Assembly (NCBI RefSeq): GCF_014692875.1
Contig: NZ_CP061171.1
Coordinates: 1,922,001 to 1,986,000, forward strand
Source of the DNA: Pedobacter riviphilus
GTDB lineage: Bacteria; Bacteroidota; Bacteroidia; Sphingobacteriales; Sphingobacteriaceae
Length of the DNA stretch: 64,000 nucleotides
Reading direction: 5' to 3'
Under the pieces are notes generated by a model that was given only the letters and a program-made list of their open reading frames with translations, was not told the origin of the DNA and ran no database searches. This document shows positions 54,841 through 64,000 of the stretch, in pieces. The position numbers were made by a program, and so were the translations under genes. Positions within the stretch are counted from its first letter, which is position 1; each line of letters opens with the position of its first letter.

Positions 54841-57120
54841 TTATTTATTCAAGCCTTCAAAATAATATATTTTCCCTATTTGTGTCTTAAAACTGTATTT
54901 AAAATCATTTTCGGCTTTGTCATTTGTAACTCCATTTAAATTTGCTTTTAGTGCATTTGGACTTCTTATGATGCAGTTTTCGCCAGATAAGGATTTAATG
55001 GAGAGCTTTACAATTTTACCATCCTTCCATTGCAGATCTGTAATTTCGAAATTACCACGAGCTCTTAAACCTTGAATACTTCCCGTCGCCCACTTATCGG
55101 GTATGGCCGGCAGGAGTTGTAACTCACCTGTTTGGCTTTGTAACAACATTTCCGATACACCTGCAGTATAACCAAAGTTACCATCGATTTGAAAGGGTGG
55201 GTGTGCGCAGAACAGATTGGTATAAATTCCACCGCCTTTGTTATAATCGGTACCTGAGCCACCAACAGGAGTGATGAAATTCTGTAATATTTTATAAGCA
55301 TGATTGCCATCTTGCAATCTCGCCCAAAAATTAATTTTCCAGGCCATAGACCACCCAGTCGATACATCACCACGTGCTGTTAAAGTTATCTTTGCAGCTT
55401 TTGCGAGTTCTGGCGTTTTAATGGTACTGATCTCTCTTCCGGGATGCAAACCAAAGAGATGTGAAATGTGCCTGTGTTGGTCGGTGGGATCATCGCGATC
55501 GGTTTCCCATTCCTGCAGCTGGCCCCACTTTCCGATTTTAGGCTTCAGTAAGTGCGCTTTAAGATCTGTAATATGTTTTTTGTAATCAGCATCGATACCT
55601 AAAACTTCAGCAGCTTCAATATAGTTGGTAAACAGATCAAACACAATTTGTTGATCGTATGTTACCCCATCTTCAGTTGGTCCGTGTTCTGGCGACCAGC
55701 CCAACGGCGATACCAATGTTCCATCAGGTCTTCTTTTTAAATGATCGTCCCAAAATTCAGCGATTTCTTTAATAATCGGGTAAGCGAAATTCTTTAGATA
55801 ATTTTTGTCTTTTGTAAAGGCATAATGCTCCCAGAGCGCCTGTGCATACCAGGCACTTCCAGGGGTATTCCATAGAAAGCTCATGCCGCCAAAAATATTG
55901 TTTTCTGTTTTTACCGTCCAACCTCTTGTATTGGGATATTGCTTGCGGGTGGCTATAGCACTCACTTCTCTCATGCTATTAATATAATCCAGGTACGGAA
56001 TCTGACACTCAGAAAGATTGGTCGGCTCGGCCAGCCAATAATTCATCTGGATATTGATGTTGGAGTGGTAATCGCTACCCCAGGGTGGGGTATTACTTTC
56101 ATTCCAAAGGCCTTGTAAATTGGCAGGTAAACCACCTGCCCTTGATGAGCTGATTAACAGATATCTGCCATATTGAAAAATTAAAGCTTCGAGTGCCGGA
56201 TCGGCCAGCTTTTTATAATTGATTAACCTTTGATGGGTAGGCAGATTCTGGTTATTCGCATCGCTGGTGCCCAGGTTTAAGCTTAAGCGGTTAAACAGCT
56301 GTTTATAATCGCTAATGTGTGCATTTAACAGTTTATCGTAACTTTTGGCCTTAACCGCATTTAAAATGCGTTCAATTTTAGGTGCAGGTTCTTCGCCCTT
56401 CCAGTTTTGCTCACGTTTATTAACGTAATTGGTAGCCGCAGTAAAAATAAGGGTAACCGCATCTGCATTGGTTATTTTTAATTTTTCCTTGTCACCATCT
56501 TTAACTGCCTCAAGCTTCCCATTTTCTACTTTAATGATAGCAGTAGCCTGATAAGTCATGCCATTTGATAGTTTACCAGTAAGCTGTATGGTATTTCCGC
56601 TCGCTATTATTGTACCCTGATGTGCATCTTTTAAACTAATACTGGCAGAATAAGCTTTTTTATGGTTAGCGGTAAAACGAAGCACCATCACTTTATCCGG
56701 AAAACTGCAAAAATACTTACGTTTAAACTGGGTATCGTTTTGTGTGTAATTAATGGTATGCACCGCACTGGTAATATCCAATTTGCGGCTGTAGTTGATA
56801 AATTGCTGATCTTTATTGTTGAAATCGATAAAGAGATCGCCAAAAGCCTGATACATGCCACGATCATTTTCATCGCCGGTCCACAAAGTGTTATCATTAA
56901 ACTGAATGTGTTCCTGATCAACACCGCCAAAAATCATCCCGCCAATGCGGCCATTGCCAATAGGATATGCCTCGGTCATCCATTTTTGCGCAGGTTTATT
57001 ATCCCACATTGTGAAAGCATGATTTTCTTTGTTTTGGGCTAAAAGGTGGTTTGCGAAGCAGAGGAGGAGTAAACACGATAATACGGTGCAAACAATATTT
57101 TGCCTGTAATTTGGAAGCAT
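54841..57120 (-). CDS. GH95 alpha-L-fucosidase
   Basis: 759 residues from the ATG at 57120 (signal peptide [22 protein letters not shown]...LLAQ); the frame extends to 57222 but a -7 element lies at 57147-57154, so that start is excluded. [20 protein letters not shown] is the N-domain signature; [14 protein letters not shown] and [18 protein letters not shown] are the active-site blocks of GH95 (catalytic acids and Asn pair retained). It would remove alpha-1,2-fucose from glycans in the periplasm. Divergent from GH92. Confidence 0.95.
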   Translation of the reverse strand: MLPNYRQNIVCTVLSCLLLLCFANHLLAQNKENHAFTMWDNKPAQKWMTEAYPIGNGRIGGMIFGGVDQEHIQFNDNTLWTGDENDRGMYQAFGDLFIDFNNKDQQFINYSRKLDITSAVHTINYTQNDTQFKRKYFCSFPDKVMVLRFTANHKKAYSASISLKDAHQGTIIASGNTIQLTGKLSNGMTYQATAIIKVENGKLEAVKDGDKEKLKITNADAVTLIFTAATNYVNKREQNWKGEEPAPKIERILNAVKAKSYDKLLNAHISDYKQLFNRLSLNLGTSDANNQNLPTHQRLINYKKLADPALEALIFQYGRYLLISSSRAGGLPANLQGLWNESNTPPWGSDYHSNINIQMNYWLAEPTNLSECQIPYLDYINSMREVSAIATRKQYPNTRGWTVKTENNIFGGMSFLWNTPGSAWYAQALWEHYAFTKDKNYLKNFAYPIIKEIAEFWDDHLKRRPDGTLVSPLGWSPEHGPTEDGVTYDQQIVFDLFTNYIEAAEVLGIDADYKKHITDLKAHLLKPKIGKWGQLQEWETDRDDPTDQHRHISHLFGLHPGREISTIKTPELAKAAKITLTARGDVSTGWSMAWKINFWARLQDGNHAYKILQNFITPVGGSGTDYNKGGGIYTNLFCAHPPFQIDGNFGYTAGVSEMLLQSQTGELQLLPAIPDKWATGSIQGLRARGNFEITDLQWKDGKIVKLSIKSLSGENCIIRSPNALKANLNGVTNDKAENDFKYSFKTQIGKIYYFEGLNK

Positions 57121-57146
57121 GTTGGTTATTTGATTAGTGTGTAAAC

Positions 57147-57154
57147 CAAAGATA
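57147..57154 (-). promoter_or_regulatory. candidate -7 element of the GH95 gene
   Basis: On the minus strand TATCTTTG, 27 bp before the ATG at 57120. It fits the TAnnTTTG consensus and supports the shorter start. Confidence 0.5.
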
Positions 57155-57332
57155 TATAAAATAGAATAGGAGGCATGAAAAGCCAGGCAATAAAGTATCC
57201 CGATATTTGGCAAATTATTCAACTATTTAAGCATTGGATTTTCTATCATATTTACAGATCCCAGCATTTTGAGTTTCAATTTTCTTCGTAATAGCTGGCA
57301 TGGTTAATAGTCGATTTTTAAGCCATTTGAAA

Positions 57333-57365
57333 GACTTCATGAAGTCGTCATTGCAATAACGACTT
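57333..57365. repeat. overlapping palindromes in the GH95/GH92 divergent region
   Basis: GACTTCATGAAGTC (57333-57346) is a perfect palindrome, and AAGTCGT (57342-57348) pairs with ACGACTT (57359-57365). The two hairpins exclude each other. It may be an operator between the divergent genes or a member of the CGTCATT repeat family. The rest of the 345-bp gap is AT-rich without other features. Confidence 0.4.
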
Positions 57366-57428
57366 TTATGGTGGAATATGTGAATAGTAACTATTCTGAT
57401 ATTTTATAGATGAACTTGATAGATTTTA

Positions 57429-57436
57429 TATATTTG
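57429..57436 (+). promoter_or_regulatory. candidate -7 element of the GH92 gene
   Basis: TATATTTG fits TAnnTTTG, 29 bp before the ATG at 57466. Confidence 0.45.
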
Positions 57437-57465
57437 GTATGACGTACTAAAACGTTTTATGTTAA

Positions 57466-59612
57466 ATGAAGCCGCTAACCAAATCCTTAACCATTTTCTT
57501 ACTTCTGGGCGTCGTGAGTCTGTACCAAACTCAGGCGCAAACCAAATTAACCCAATATGTAAATACTTTTATCGGTACTGCGCCTTTAACTGATCCTAAA
57601 ATTTTGGGATATGAATTACCGCAGGGTTGGCGATCTTGGGCAGGTTTAACTTTTCCAGGCAGCTCATTACCTAATGCTATGGTGCAATTAAGTCCGATTA
57701 CGGAATTTGGCTCTGGCGCTGGCTACGAGTATGAAGACGATACCATTTATGGTTTTGCACACACCAATAAAGGGCATTGGAACCTGTGTAATATACCTAT
57801 TTTACCGTTATCAAACCCAAATGGTAAATTTGGATCAAAGTTTTCGCACAAAAAAGAAAGTGCGGCACCTGGATTTTATCAGGTTTATCTGGATGATTAT
57901 CAGGTAAATGTTAGGTTAACCTCGACCTTAAGATGTGGTTTTCATGAATATACATACAAAAGCAATACCGACAGGCAAATCCTGTTTAGTATGGGGAAAG
58001 CCAACAGTGGCGTTAACACCTGGAATATCGAACAAGTTGGTACTTCGGCCATACAAGGTTTTCAAGGAGGGGAGAATATTTACTTCTATGCAACTGTAAA
58101 TGGCAAGATCGAAAGGCTTGATCAGACTGATGTAGGTAAACGCTCGGGTTATGCCATTGTTCACCTTGCCAATGGAAGCAACGGACCTGTAGAACTTAAG
58201 ATCGGCTTATCTTTTGTAAGTGTAGCCAATGCTAAAGAAAATCTGGCAAAAGAAATCGGCAATAAAACTTTTATGCAGGTTCGGCATGAGGCTACTGAAA
58301 AATGGGAGGCGCTTTTGTCTAACATTCAGGTTAAGGGAGGAACTGAGAAACAAAAACAGATGTTGTATTCTTGCTTGTACAGATCTTTTTTATGGCCAGT
58401 GCTAAGGAGTGATATTAATGGTGAATTTAAAGATGCAAAGCGCAATGTGGTAAAAGGAAATTTCAATTATTATACTGAACCATCACTTTGGGATACCTAT
58501 CGCAATAAAGATGTACTATTAGGGCTGATTACGCCTAAAGTAACCCTTGATGTAATTAAATCAATGAAAGATGTTGGCGATAAAACGGGTTTTATTCCTA
58601 CGTTTTTTCATGGCGACCATGGCGCATCATCAATTGCGGGCGCTTATTTGAGGGGAATAGATGATTTCGATATCAAAGGTACTTACCAGATTTTGTTGCG
58701 TAATGCCAATGTGGATGGTGGTGCCCGTCCATTTGTGAAAGAGTACATCGAGAAGGGCTATATTTCAGATCCTGATGTTAAAAACCCTCATGTAGAAACC
58801 AAGGCCAAGGCAGGTGTTTCTAAAACGCTGGAGTATGCCTATGATGATTATTCGCTGGCTCAAATTGCTAAAAAACTAGGCGATAGCAGTAATTATCACA
58901 TCCTGATGGCCCGATCAAAAAATTATAAAAACATGTTTGACCCGGGCACACGGTTTATGAGGGGCAGGTTAGAAAATGGCGACTGGATCAAACCTTTTAA
59001 TCCACAATATCCTTACTACGAATACATGTACAGAGAAGCCAATGCATGGCAGGTATCGTTTTATGTTCCTCATGATATGAAAGGTTTAATCGAACTATAT
59101 GGCGGTGCAAAAGGGTTCGAATCCAAGCTAGATTCTTTGTTTACTTTACCCTGGAATCCGAAATATATTGCAAGGAATGTAGAAACCATGATTGGTCAAT
59201 ACTGCCAGGGTAACCAGCCAGATCACGAAGCACCTTTCTCTTATACTTTTATTGGGAAACCAGAAAAATCGCAAAAAATAATCGATAAAATCTTAAACGA
59301 ACTGTATGGTATAGGGAGCGATGGCCTGGCACTTTCGGGAATGGATGATGCCGGCGAGATGTCTGCCTGGTATGTATTCAGTTCTTTAGGCCTGTATCCA
59401 TTCTCTGCAACTGATCCGGAATATTTGATTACCGCTCCACTTTTTGATGAAATTAAGTGGAAAACCAGTACGGGCAAATTGTTAACGATAACCAAACCTG
59501 GTAGGGGAGAGCCATTAGCAACATTAAAGTTAATGGGAAAGCAAATAGCGGGTACTTCATCTCCCACGACCTGTTTAAAAATGGCGGTAAGGTAGAAATT
59601 GGCACCAAATAG
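57466..59612 (+). CDS. GH92 alpha-1,2-mannosidase, C-terminus altered by apparent frameshift
   Basis: A signal peptide (MKPLTKSLTIFLLLGVVSL...AQ) is followed by the GH92 N-domain (TQYVNTFIGT, GYEYEDDTIYGFAHTN) and catalytic domain (GNQPDHEAPFSYTF, LSGMDDAGEMSAWYVFSSLG). The open frame ends at 59595 with GTSSPTTCLKMAVR, but another frame from 59550 gives GYFISHDLFKNGGKVEIG up to 59612, the expected family end; so one base seems lost near 59544-59549. The enzyme is an exported, calcium-dependent exo-alpha-mannosidase acting on N-glycans or mannan. Confidence 0.93.
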
Positions 59613-59688
59613 GATTAACAATGACCAAATATTAAGCAATGTTAATCCCGCAATGGTGAAATAGTGAGCGTGGTAATCAGTTATTCAT

Positions 59689-59728
59689 AAAAAAAACCTG
59701 AATATATCTTAAATGAATATTCAGGTTT
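59689..59728 (-). terminator. intrinsic terminator of the small lipoprotein gene
   Basis: AAACCTGAATAT (59694-59705) pairs with ATATTCAGGTTT (59717-59728), 12 bp; on the minus strand a run of eight U follows. It is 100 bp past the lipoprotein stop. It could also stop GH92 transcription. Confidence 0.8.
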
Positions 59729-59828
59729 AGACACAGGTGATTGAGCAGCGATTAACTTTACAACGGTACTTATTTATCGTTTATTAAGCACCTACTAAAA
59801 TTTTGATCAAACAATAACTGAGTATGAA

Positions 59829-60239
59829 TTAATAAAGCAATTCGATTTTACTTTTAGTTAAATCTACTGTTTTGCCTACAGAGTAATCGACTGCTAACTT
59901 TGCAGAGAATGTTTTACCAGCCTGAACATCGGCTACATAACTATTTTCATCATAACTAGATCCATCAGTTGCTACTACGGTCAGTTTGAGTTTAACAGGA
60001 TTAAGTGCATATTTTTCAACTGTATAATCAGTACCCGAAATGTTCTTAACGTCAAAGTCAATTAAAACTGCCGATTGCGAAGGAAGATTTTCCTGTTGGG
60101 TAATTTTAGCAGTGAAATTTGTCAGGGGGAACTTGCCATTTGACGGTGCATCATCCTTTTTTTTGCAAGAAGCCAATAAAGTAACAACAAATAAGAATGT
60201 AAACGCACTTGTTAACTGGGTTTTAAATAATTTTTTCAT
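59829..60239 (-). CDS. hypothetical lipoprotein
   Basis: 136 residues with a lipoprotein signal (LLASC, Cys25) and a KKKDD start, usual for surface-directed Bacteroidota lipoproteins. The mature part looks like a single Ig-like/DUF4352-like beta-sandwich (VLIDFDVKNISGTDYTVEKY, YVADVQAGKTFSAKLAVDY), a fold often used for adhesion or binding. Monocistronic, with a terminator. No function known. Confidence 0.75.
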   Translation of the reverse strand: MKKLFKTQLTSAFTFLFVVTLLASCKKKDDAPSNGKFPLTNFTAKITQQENLPSQSAVLIDFDVKNISGTDYTVEKYALNPVKLKLTVVATDGSSYDENSYVADVQAGKTFSAKLAVDYSVGKTVDLTKSKIELLY

Positions 60240-60418
60240 TGAGTAAATAAATTTTTATAGGTGAAATATTAATTACTCAAAGCTACAGGCGCAAAAGGGC
60301 AGCAGCAATGACTGAAAAAAGTCAATTTCCAACTAGCTGTTTTCAGCTATTTTTTATATTTATTTTTATATGTAAGATTTTATCTTAAATATTGCGGCAA
60401 TCCGGTTGGTCATTCAGT

Positions 60419-62464
60419 ATGAAAATAAAAATATGCATCGTTTGTTTTTTGTTCTTTTTTTCTAAGGTTTATGCACAAAGCTCTTCAAATAAGCAAAATT
60501 ATGCAGACAGTATTACCCAGGTATTAAAAAAGCAGTTACCCCCAAGCAGCAAGCGCTTCTCCGATAGTTTAGTGAATCTTGCAAAACATACAAAATCTGA
60601 TAGTTTGAGGGCTCGTGTTTTCTTTAAACTAGGTTTCTATTGGCGCGACATAAACCGTACAGTTGCTAAAAAGTATTTAGTTACAGGTTTTAAGTACGGA
60701 GCTAAATATCCCTATGTAAAAGCCGTTTATTACCATTATCTGGGCGCTTATTATTATCCTGTCGATGCAACAAAAAGTGAACTTAATTATATTGAAGCTG
60801 ATAAACAGTTATCGAAATTTAATACTGACGAAGCATATTTTTTAAGAGCAAAAGGCTGGGGGAATTACGCTAATTTACAGCAACAAAAAGGCGATGAGCT
60901 TCTTATGGCAGAAATCCTGTTAAATAAATGCATCCCCTTAATAAAAAAAGCAGGAGTAAACGAATTTTTAGCCAAGTACTATGAAGATCTGGCATCTGTA
61001 TTCATGAATCAAAAACAGTATGATAAGGCAGAAAAATATTTTCTATTGGCTATTGCTACTTTCGAAAAAATAGAGCTGTGGGATGTTGTTCACTTATATG
61101 ATGCTTACATCGGAACAACAGAAAACTATTTGTATAACAACAAAATAACGGAAGCCAAAAGAACTTTAGAAAAAGCTAAAAATTTAATGCCGAAATGTAA
61201 TGATAGTTTAAGTCATACTGAATATTATCTGGCTGAATGCATATTTTATAGAGAAAATAAAGCCTATGATAAATCACTCCAAAGCGCAAATACCGGGCTT
61301 AAAATTGCGGTTAAAATAAACGACGAGTACCAAATAGAAGTCCTGAATATACAAAAATACAAAACACTCATCGCGTATGGCCGTTATCAGCAAGCTGCTG
61401 CGCTGATTGAGGATATCGTTCGGAAAAACAGTTCAAAATCACCAACAAATATCTTAGCCTGTTTTTATGATCTCTCAGAAGTATATGATAAAATGGGGGA
61501 CCGCAATACTGCTTATGTGTGGCTTAAAAAGTATAGTGTTTTAAATGATAGTTTAAATAAACAAGAGGTTTTGCGAAAGATCAACGCCCTTGAAATAAAA
61601 TTCAAGACAGCTGAAAACGAAAAAACCATCATGAACCTCAACGCTGAAAACGAAAAGACAAAGCTCATCACAAGAAACAGTAGATTAGCAAACTGGCTCT
61701 TGGCTTTAATCAGTCTGTTTTTGTTAATTCTGGCTATTGTAGGTTGGTTCTTTTTTCGCAACAGTAAAAAACTGGCCATACAGAAAGACTTAAACCATCA
61801 ACAAGATTTAAAAGATATTTATAGCCAGCAGCATATTCAATTGGTAGAAGTAATGTTAAATGCTAAAGAAGATGAACAAAATAGAGTAGCCAGAGATTTG
61901 CATGATGGGGTTGGAGGTATGCTTGCGGTTTCAAAAATGAATCTGGCACATTATATTAATGAAAGTAACAATAACGATTCAGACCTTCAAAATGTTGTTG
62001 TTCACCTGGAAAACACGATGAAGGAGCTTAGGCGTGTAGCGCATAACATGATGCCCGAAATGTTGATTAGATTGGGACTAGAAGCATCGTTAAGAGATTT
62101 ATGCGAATCAATAGCTTCAGATAAATTAAAGGTAGAATTTCAGTGCCTCGGTATAGGTAATAATTTAAAATCACGCGAACAAATCAATATTTATCGGATT
62201 GTGCAGGAAGCAATGGCCAATGCTGCAAAACATTCCAATGCTAAGAACCTATTGCTGCAATGTTCTCAAAACAAAAACATATTTTTTATAACCATTGAAG
62301 ATGATGGGAAAGGTTTTGATACAAGTCATATCGATATCGTTAAGGGGATAGGCGTTCGAAATATAAAAAGCCGTGTAGAATACTTAAAAGGAAAAATTGA
62401 AATTTTGTCGCAAGAAAATAAATCTGGTACCTCCATTAATATAGAATTGTATGTTACAGCCTAA
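60419..62464 (+). CDS. TPR-containing sensor histidine kinase (HisKA_3 type)
   Basis: 681 residues from the ATG at 60419 (signal MKIKICIVCFLFFF...AQ); a TTG at 60392 in frame is less likely. The periplasmic part has tetratricopeptide repeats (for example YDKAEKYFLLAIATFEKI), then a coiled coil (about 385-420), a membrane helix (about 425-446), HisKA_3 with His495 in ARDLHDGVGG and an HATPase_c with NAAKHSNAKN and DDGKGFD. It senses something outside by the TPRs and overlaps its regulator by 14 bp. Confidence 0.93.
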   Translation: MKIKICIVCFLFFFSKVYAQSSSNKQNYADSITQVLKKQLPPSSKRFSDSLVNLAKHTKSDSLRARVFFKLGFYWRDINRTVAKKYLVTGFKYGAKYPYVKAVYYHYLGAYYYPVDATKSELNYIEADKQLSKFNTDEAYFLRAKGWGNYANLQQQKGDELLMAEILLNKCIPLIKKAGVNEFLAKYYEDLASVFMNQKQYDKAEKYFLLAIATFEKIELWDVVHLYDAYIGTTENYLYNNKITEAKRTLEKAKNLMPKCNDSLSHTEYYLAECIFYRENKAYDKSLQSANTGLKIAVKINDEYQIEVLNIQKYKTLIAYGRYQQAAALIEDIVRKNSSKSPTNILACFYDLSEVYDKMGDRNTAYVWLKKYSVLNDSLNKQEVLRKINALEIKFKTAENEKTIMNLNAENEKTKLITRNSRLANWLLALISLFLLILAIVGWFFFRNSKKLAIQKDLNHQQDLKDIYSQQHIQLVEVMLNAKEDEQNRVARDLHDGVGGMLAVSKMNLAHYINESNNNDSDLQNVVVHLENTMKELRRVAHNMMPEMLIRLGLEASLRDLCESIASDKLKVEFQCLGIGNNLKSREQINIYRIVQEAMANAAKHSNAKNLLLQCSQNKNIFFITIEDDGKGFDTSHIDIVKGIGVRNIKSRVEYLKGKIEILSQENKSGTSINIELYVTA

Positions 62465-63086
62465 AACCACCGTAGCCATAGTAGACGATCACCCAATCAT
62501 AATAGAAGGCTTGATTAAATTGCTGCATAAAACATCCACTTTCGAAATTGTTGGTGGTTTTACGAGTGGGCAGGAGTTTATTTCCGCTTTAAAGCTAAGG
62601 CCTGTAAAAATTGTTTTATTGGATATTATACTCCCTGATATTAGCGGAATAGATATATGCAAAGAAATAAAAACCATCGCGCCTGATACCGTGGTTTTGG
62701 CCTTTAGCAACCATCAGGAAAGAAGTGCTATAATGAAAATGTTAGCCAACGGCGCCAATGGATATATCCTTAAAGACGCACCTATTGATGAAATTGTAAA
62801 CTGCATCAACATGGCATTAAACGGACATATTGCCTTTAGCAAGGCGATAAGTGAAATTATTTCCAAACCGCTTTCAGATGATAATCAAGGCATTGCTAAT
62901 TTAACAGTACGTGAAAAAGAAATTCTAAAACTAATTGCTACTGGTTTAAACACAAATGGTATAGCAGAACTATTGTTTCTGAGCAAGTTTACTGTAGAAA
63001 ACCACAGGAAAAATCTATTACAAAAAATGAAAGCCAAAAATGTTGCCGACTTAATGCGGATTGCTACCCAGGAAGGCTTACTTTAA
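62451..63086 (+). CDS. NarL/LuxR-family response regulator
   Basis: 211 residues: receiver with DDHP (12-15), phospho-acceptor Asp58 in VLLDIILP and Lys near 107; LuxR-type HTH at about 145-205 (LTVREKEILKLIATGLNTNGIAELLFLS). It pairs with the upstream TPR kinase. The end overlaps the convergent membrane-protein gene by 9 bp. Targets are not visible. Confidence 0.95.
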   Translation: MLQPKTTVAIVDDHPIIIEGLIKLLHKTSTFEIVGGFTSGQEFISALKLRPVKIVLLDIILPDISGIDICKEIKTIAPDTVVLAFSNHQERSAIMKMLANGANGYILKDAPIDEIVNCINMALNGHIAFSKAISEIISKPLSDDNQGIANLTVREKEILKLIATGLNTNGIAELLFLSKFTVENHRKNLLQKMKAKNVADLMRIATQEGLL

Positions 63087-63688
63087 AATATCCAATCGTG
63101 ACTTTTCCCAGAAACCTTTTTCATCAAAAATTTTTAGATAGGAGCTAAATGGTTTGTTAGCATGATAAAGTTGGTACAGCTTATCGGTTAGCGCCGTGAG
63201 GAAGTTGAAGAAAATTAAAAACTCTTCTTTTGAGTTATAAAGCCCGCCCATTCGTTCAATATCCATTTTAACTTTTTTCCATCACAAGTGGTGATCGAAA
63301 ATTCTAGGTAGGGAGTATCCACATCTGTTTTATTGTAATAGTCGAGCGGTAGCCCTCCCAACAACCCTATTTCTCTTACAGGAACCCAAATGCAGTTGAT
63401 TTCAGAAAATAACACAGAACCGAAACAAGAACTGGAAAAGCCCTCGTTACTTAATGAAATAATTTCCGCCGACCTTCTTCGGGGTGCCAATTTAAACAGA
63501 TTGTAAATCGCCATTAACGTTAATGGTAATAAGATCAGCAATAGCCAGGCTGGGAAAAGCGGGTGCGAATCTGGTAGTAAAACGATTGTTATGCCTGCTA
63601 ATGGAATGGTTAGTAATGTTGTAAAAAACCAAAACAATAATATTGAGGTTTTTTTACTGTTATTAAAACGGAAGCGATAAATATGCAT
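63078..63688 (-). CDS. membrane protein, split by apparent frameshift
   Basis: The frame from the ATG at 63688 gives 157 residues with two membrane helices (about 15-35 and 42-62) and a C-terminal soluble part, stopping at 63215 after LNEWAGFITQKKSF. In the next frame, 63266-63078 encodes GLYNSKEEFLIFFNFLTALTD... LDILK. Joined with one more G in the GCGGGC run at 63242-63249 they form one protein of about 200 residues. It resembles Bacteroidota proteins with a PH-like domain after two helices. Function unknown. Confidence 0.6.
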
Positions 63689-63906
63689 AAAATGACTACT
63701 CTATCGGTTAAATTTATTTTAGATGAGTCTGTTAAAGATAAGCTAAATAAAATTGTTATATCTTAAAATTGGGTGAACAGGTTATTGCCTATCGATCAAA
63801 TAAGTATTAGTTATGAATTTAAACAGCTGTAATGACTACTACGTAATCGGCATTTCTGATATCCTTGCCGATTTCCGAAGCTTTTTTCCGTTGTTTTAAT
63901 ATCATT

Positions 63907-64000
63907 TTAGTATATTGGGATAATCAAAAAAAGGACGATACCCCAAATCCATCCATCTTGATTAAAAGTTCCAAAATAAATAATCCAAAATCCACCTTTA
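63907..64000 (-). CDS. possible C-terminal end of a membrane protein
   Basis: The minus-strand frame is open from the right edge to a TAA at 63909-63907 and encodes a hydrophobic WIIYFGTFNQDG...WGIVLFLIIPIY end. Next to it, 63905-63819 codes for a 28-residue Lys-rich peptide (MILKQRKKASEIG), which may be a chance ORF. The rest of 63689-63906 shows nothing I can name. Confidence 0.3.
   Translation of the reverse strand, partial: KGGFWIIYFGTFNQDGWIWGIVLFLIIPIY

Noticed and set aside
59113..59130. tRNA-like GGTTCGAATCC
   Set aside because: Lies inside GH92 coding sequence with no acceptor or anticodon stems around it.

Overview
The window looks like a contiguous piece of chromosome from a Bacteroidota species of the Sphingobacteriaceae, most like Pedobacter. 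That placement is inferred from gene content and signals, not from a search: low GC, weak Shine-Dalgarno sequences, TTTG-N19-TAnnTTTG promoters (the clearest precedes tRNA-Ser), the futalosine menaquinone route, TonB-dependent beta-barrel proteins with carboxypeptidase-regulatory N-domains, and exported GH92/GH95/GH125 glycosidases. No phage, insertion sequence, CRISPR array or rRNA operon was seen.

Layout. 0-4 kb: end of a surface-polysaccharide region (FemAB-like acyltransferase tail, CapD/WbpM-type sugar dehydratase) and small genes. 4-10 kb: a medium-chain oxidoreductase, a TonB-type outer-membrane protein and a divergent histidine kinase/response regulator pair. 10-15 kb: accessory-looking stretch with an HTH-pentapeptide fusion, an ANT(6)-like nucleotidyltransferase, a two-gene operon of a polynucleotide-kinase-like enzyme and a Thg1-like 3'-5' polymerase (candidate RNA repair), a MORN/TonB-C protein and tRNA-Ser(UGA). 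15-20.5 kb: envelope genes (PASTA-mltG-thioesterase-brkB operon, divergent ddl), then a Crp/Fnr regulator followed by an FNR-like operator and a DUF983 gene. 20.8-25.7 kb: a minus-strand run of cutC, a DUF2314 gene, glycosylasparaginase, omega-amidase and a methionine/glutamine aminotransferase. 26-30.9 kb: an ApbE flavin transferase with a PepSY membrane protein, an MFS exporter and a queuosine-precursor transporter. 31-37.7 kb: methionine synthesis (metY-metX-hom) behind a SAM-I riboswitch and an untracked 42-residue Cys-rich leader peptide, then a second transsulfuration enzyme. 38.6-41.5 kb: menaquinone genes mqnE and mqnA. 41.5-46.9 kb: HPF, mutS behind a 152-bp tandem repeat, NlpC/P60 and thioredoxins. 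46.9-59.6 kb: DUF1624 acyltransferase, GH125, GH95 and GH92 exo-glycosidases, a second TonB-type barrel and secreted LRR proteins. 60-63 kb: a TPR histidine kinase with a NarL-type regulator.

Four genes (apbE, mqnE, the GH92 gene and a membrane protein at the right end) are broken or altered by apparent one-base changes, mostly in or beside short homopolymer runs. Since mqnE is expected to be indispensable for menaquinone, sequencing error is at least as likely as real decay.

Strongest leads: (1) the kinase/Thg1-like operon; (2) the SAM-I riboswitch followed at once by a short ORF with six Cys in its last 15 residues, ahead of the sulfhydrylase gene; (3) an FNR-type operator about 42 bp upstream of the predicted start of the DUF983 transcript, next to a Crp/Fnr gene whose recognition helix matches it; (4) a family of structured intergenic repeats, two copies of which are in tandem before mutS.
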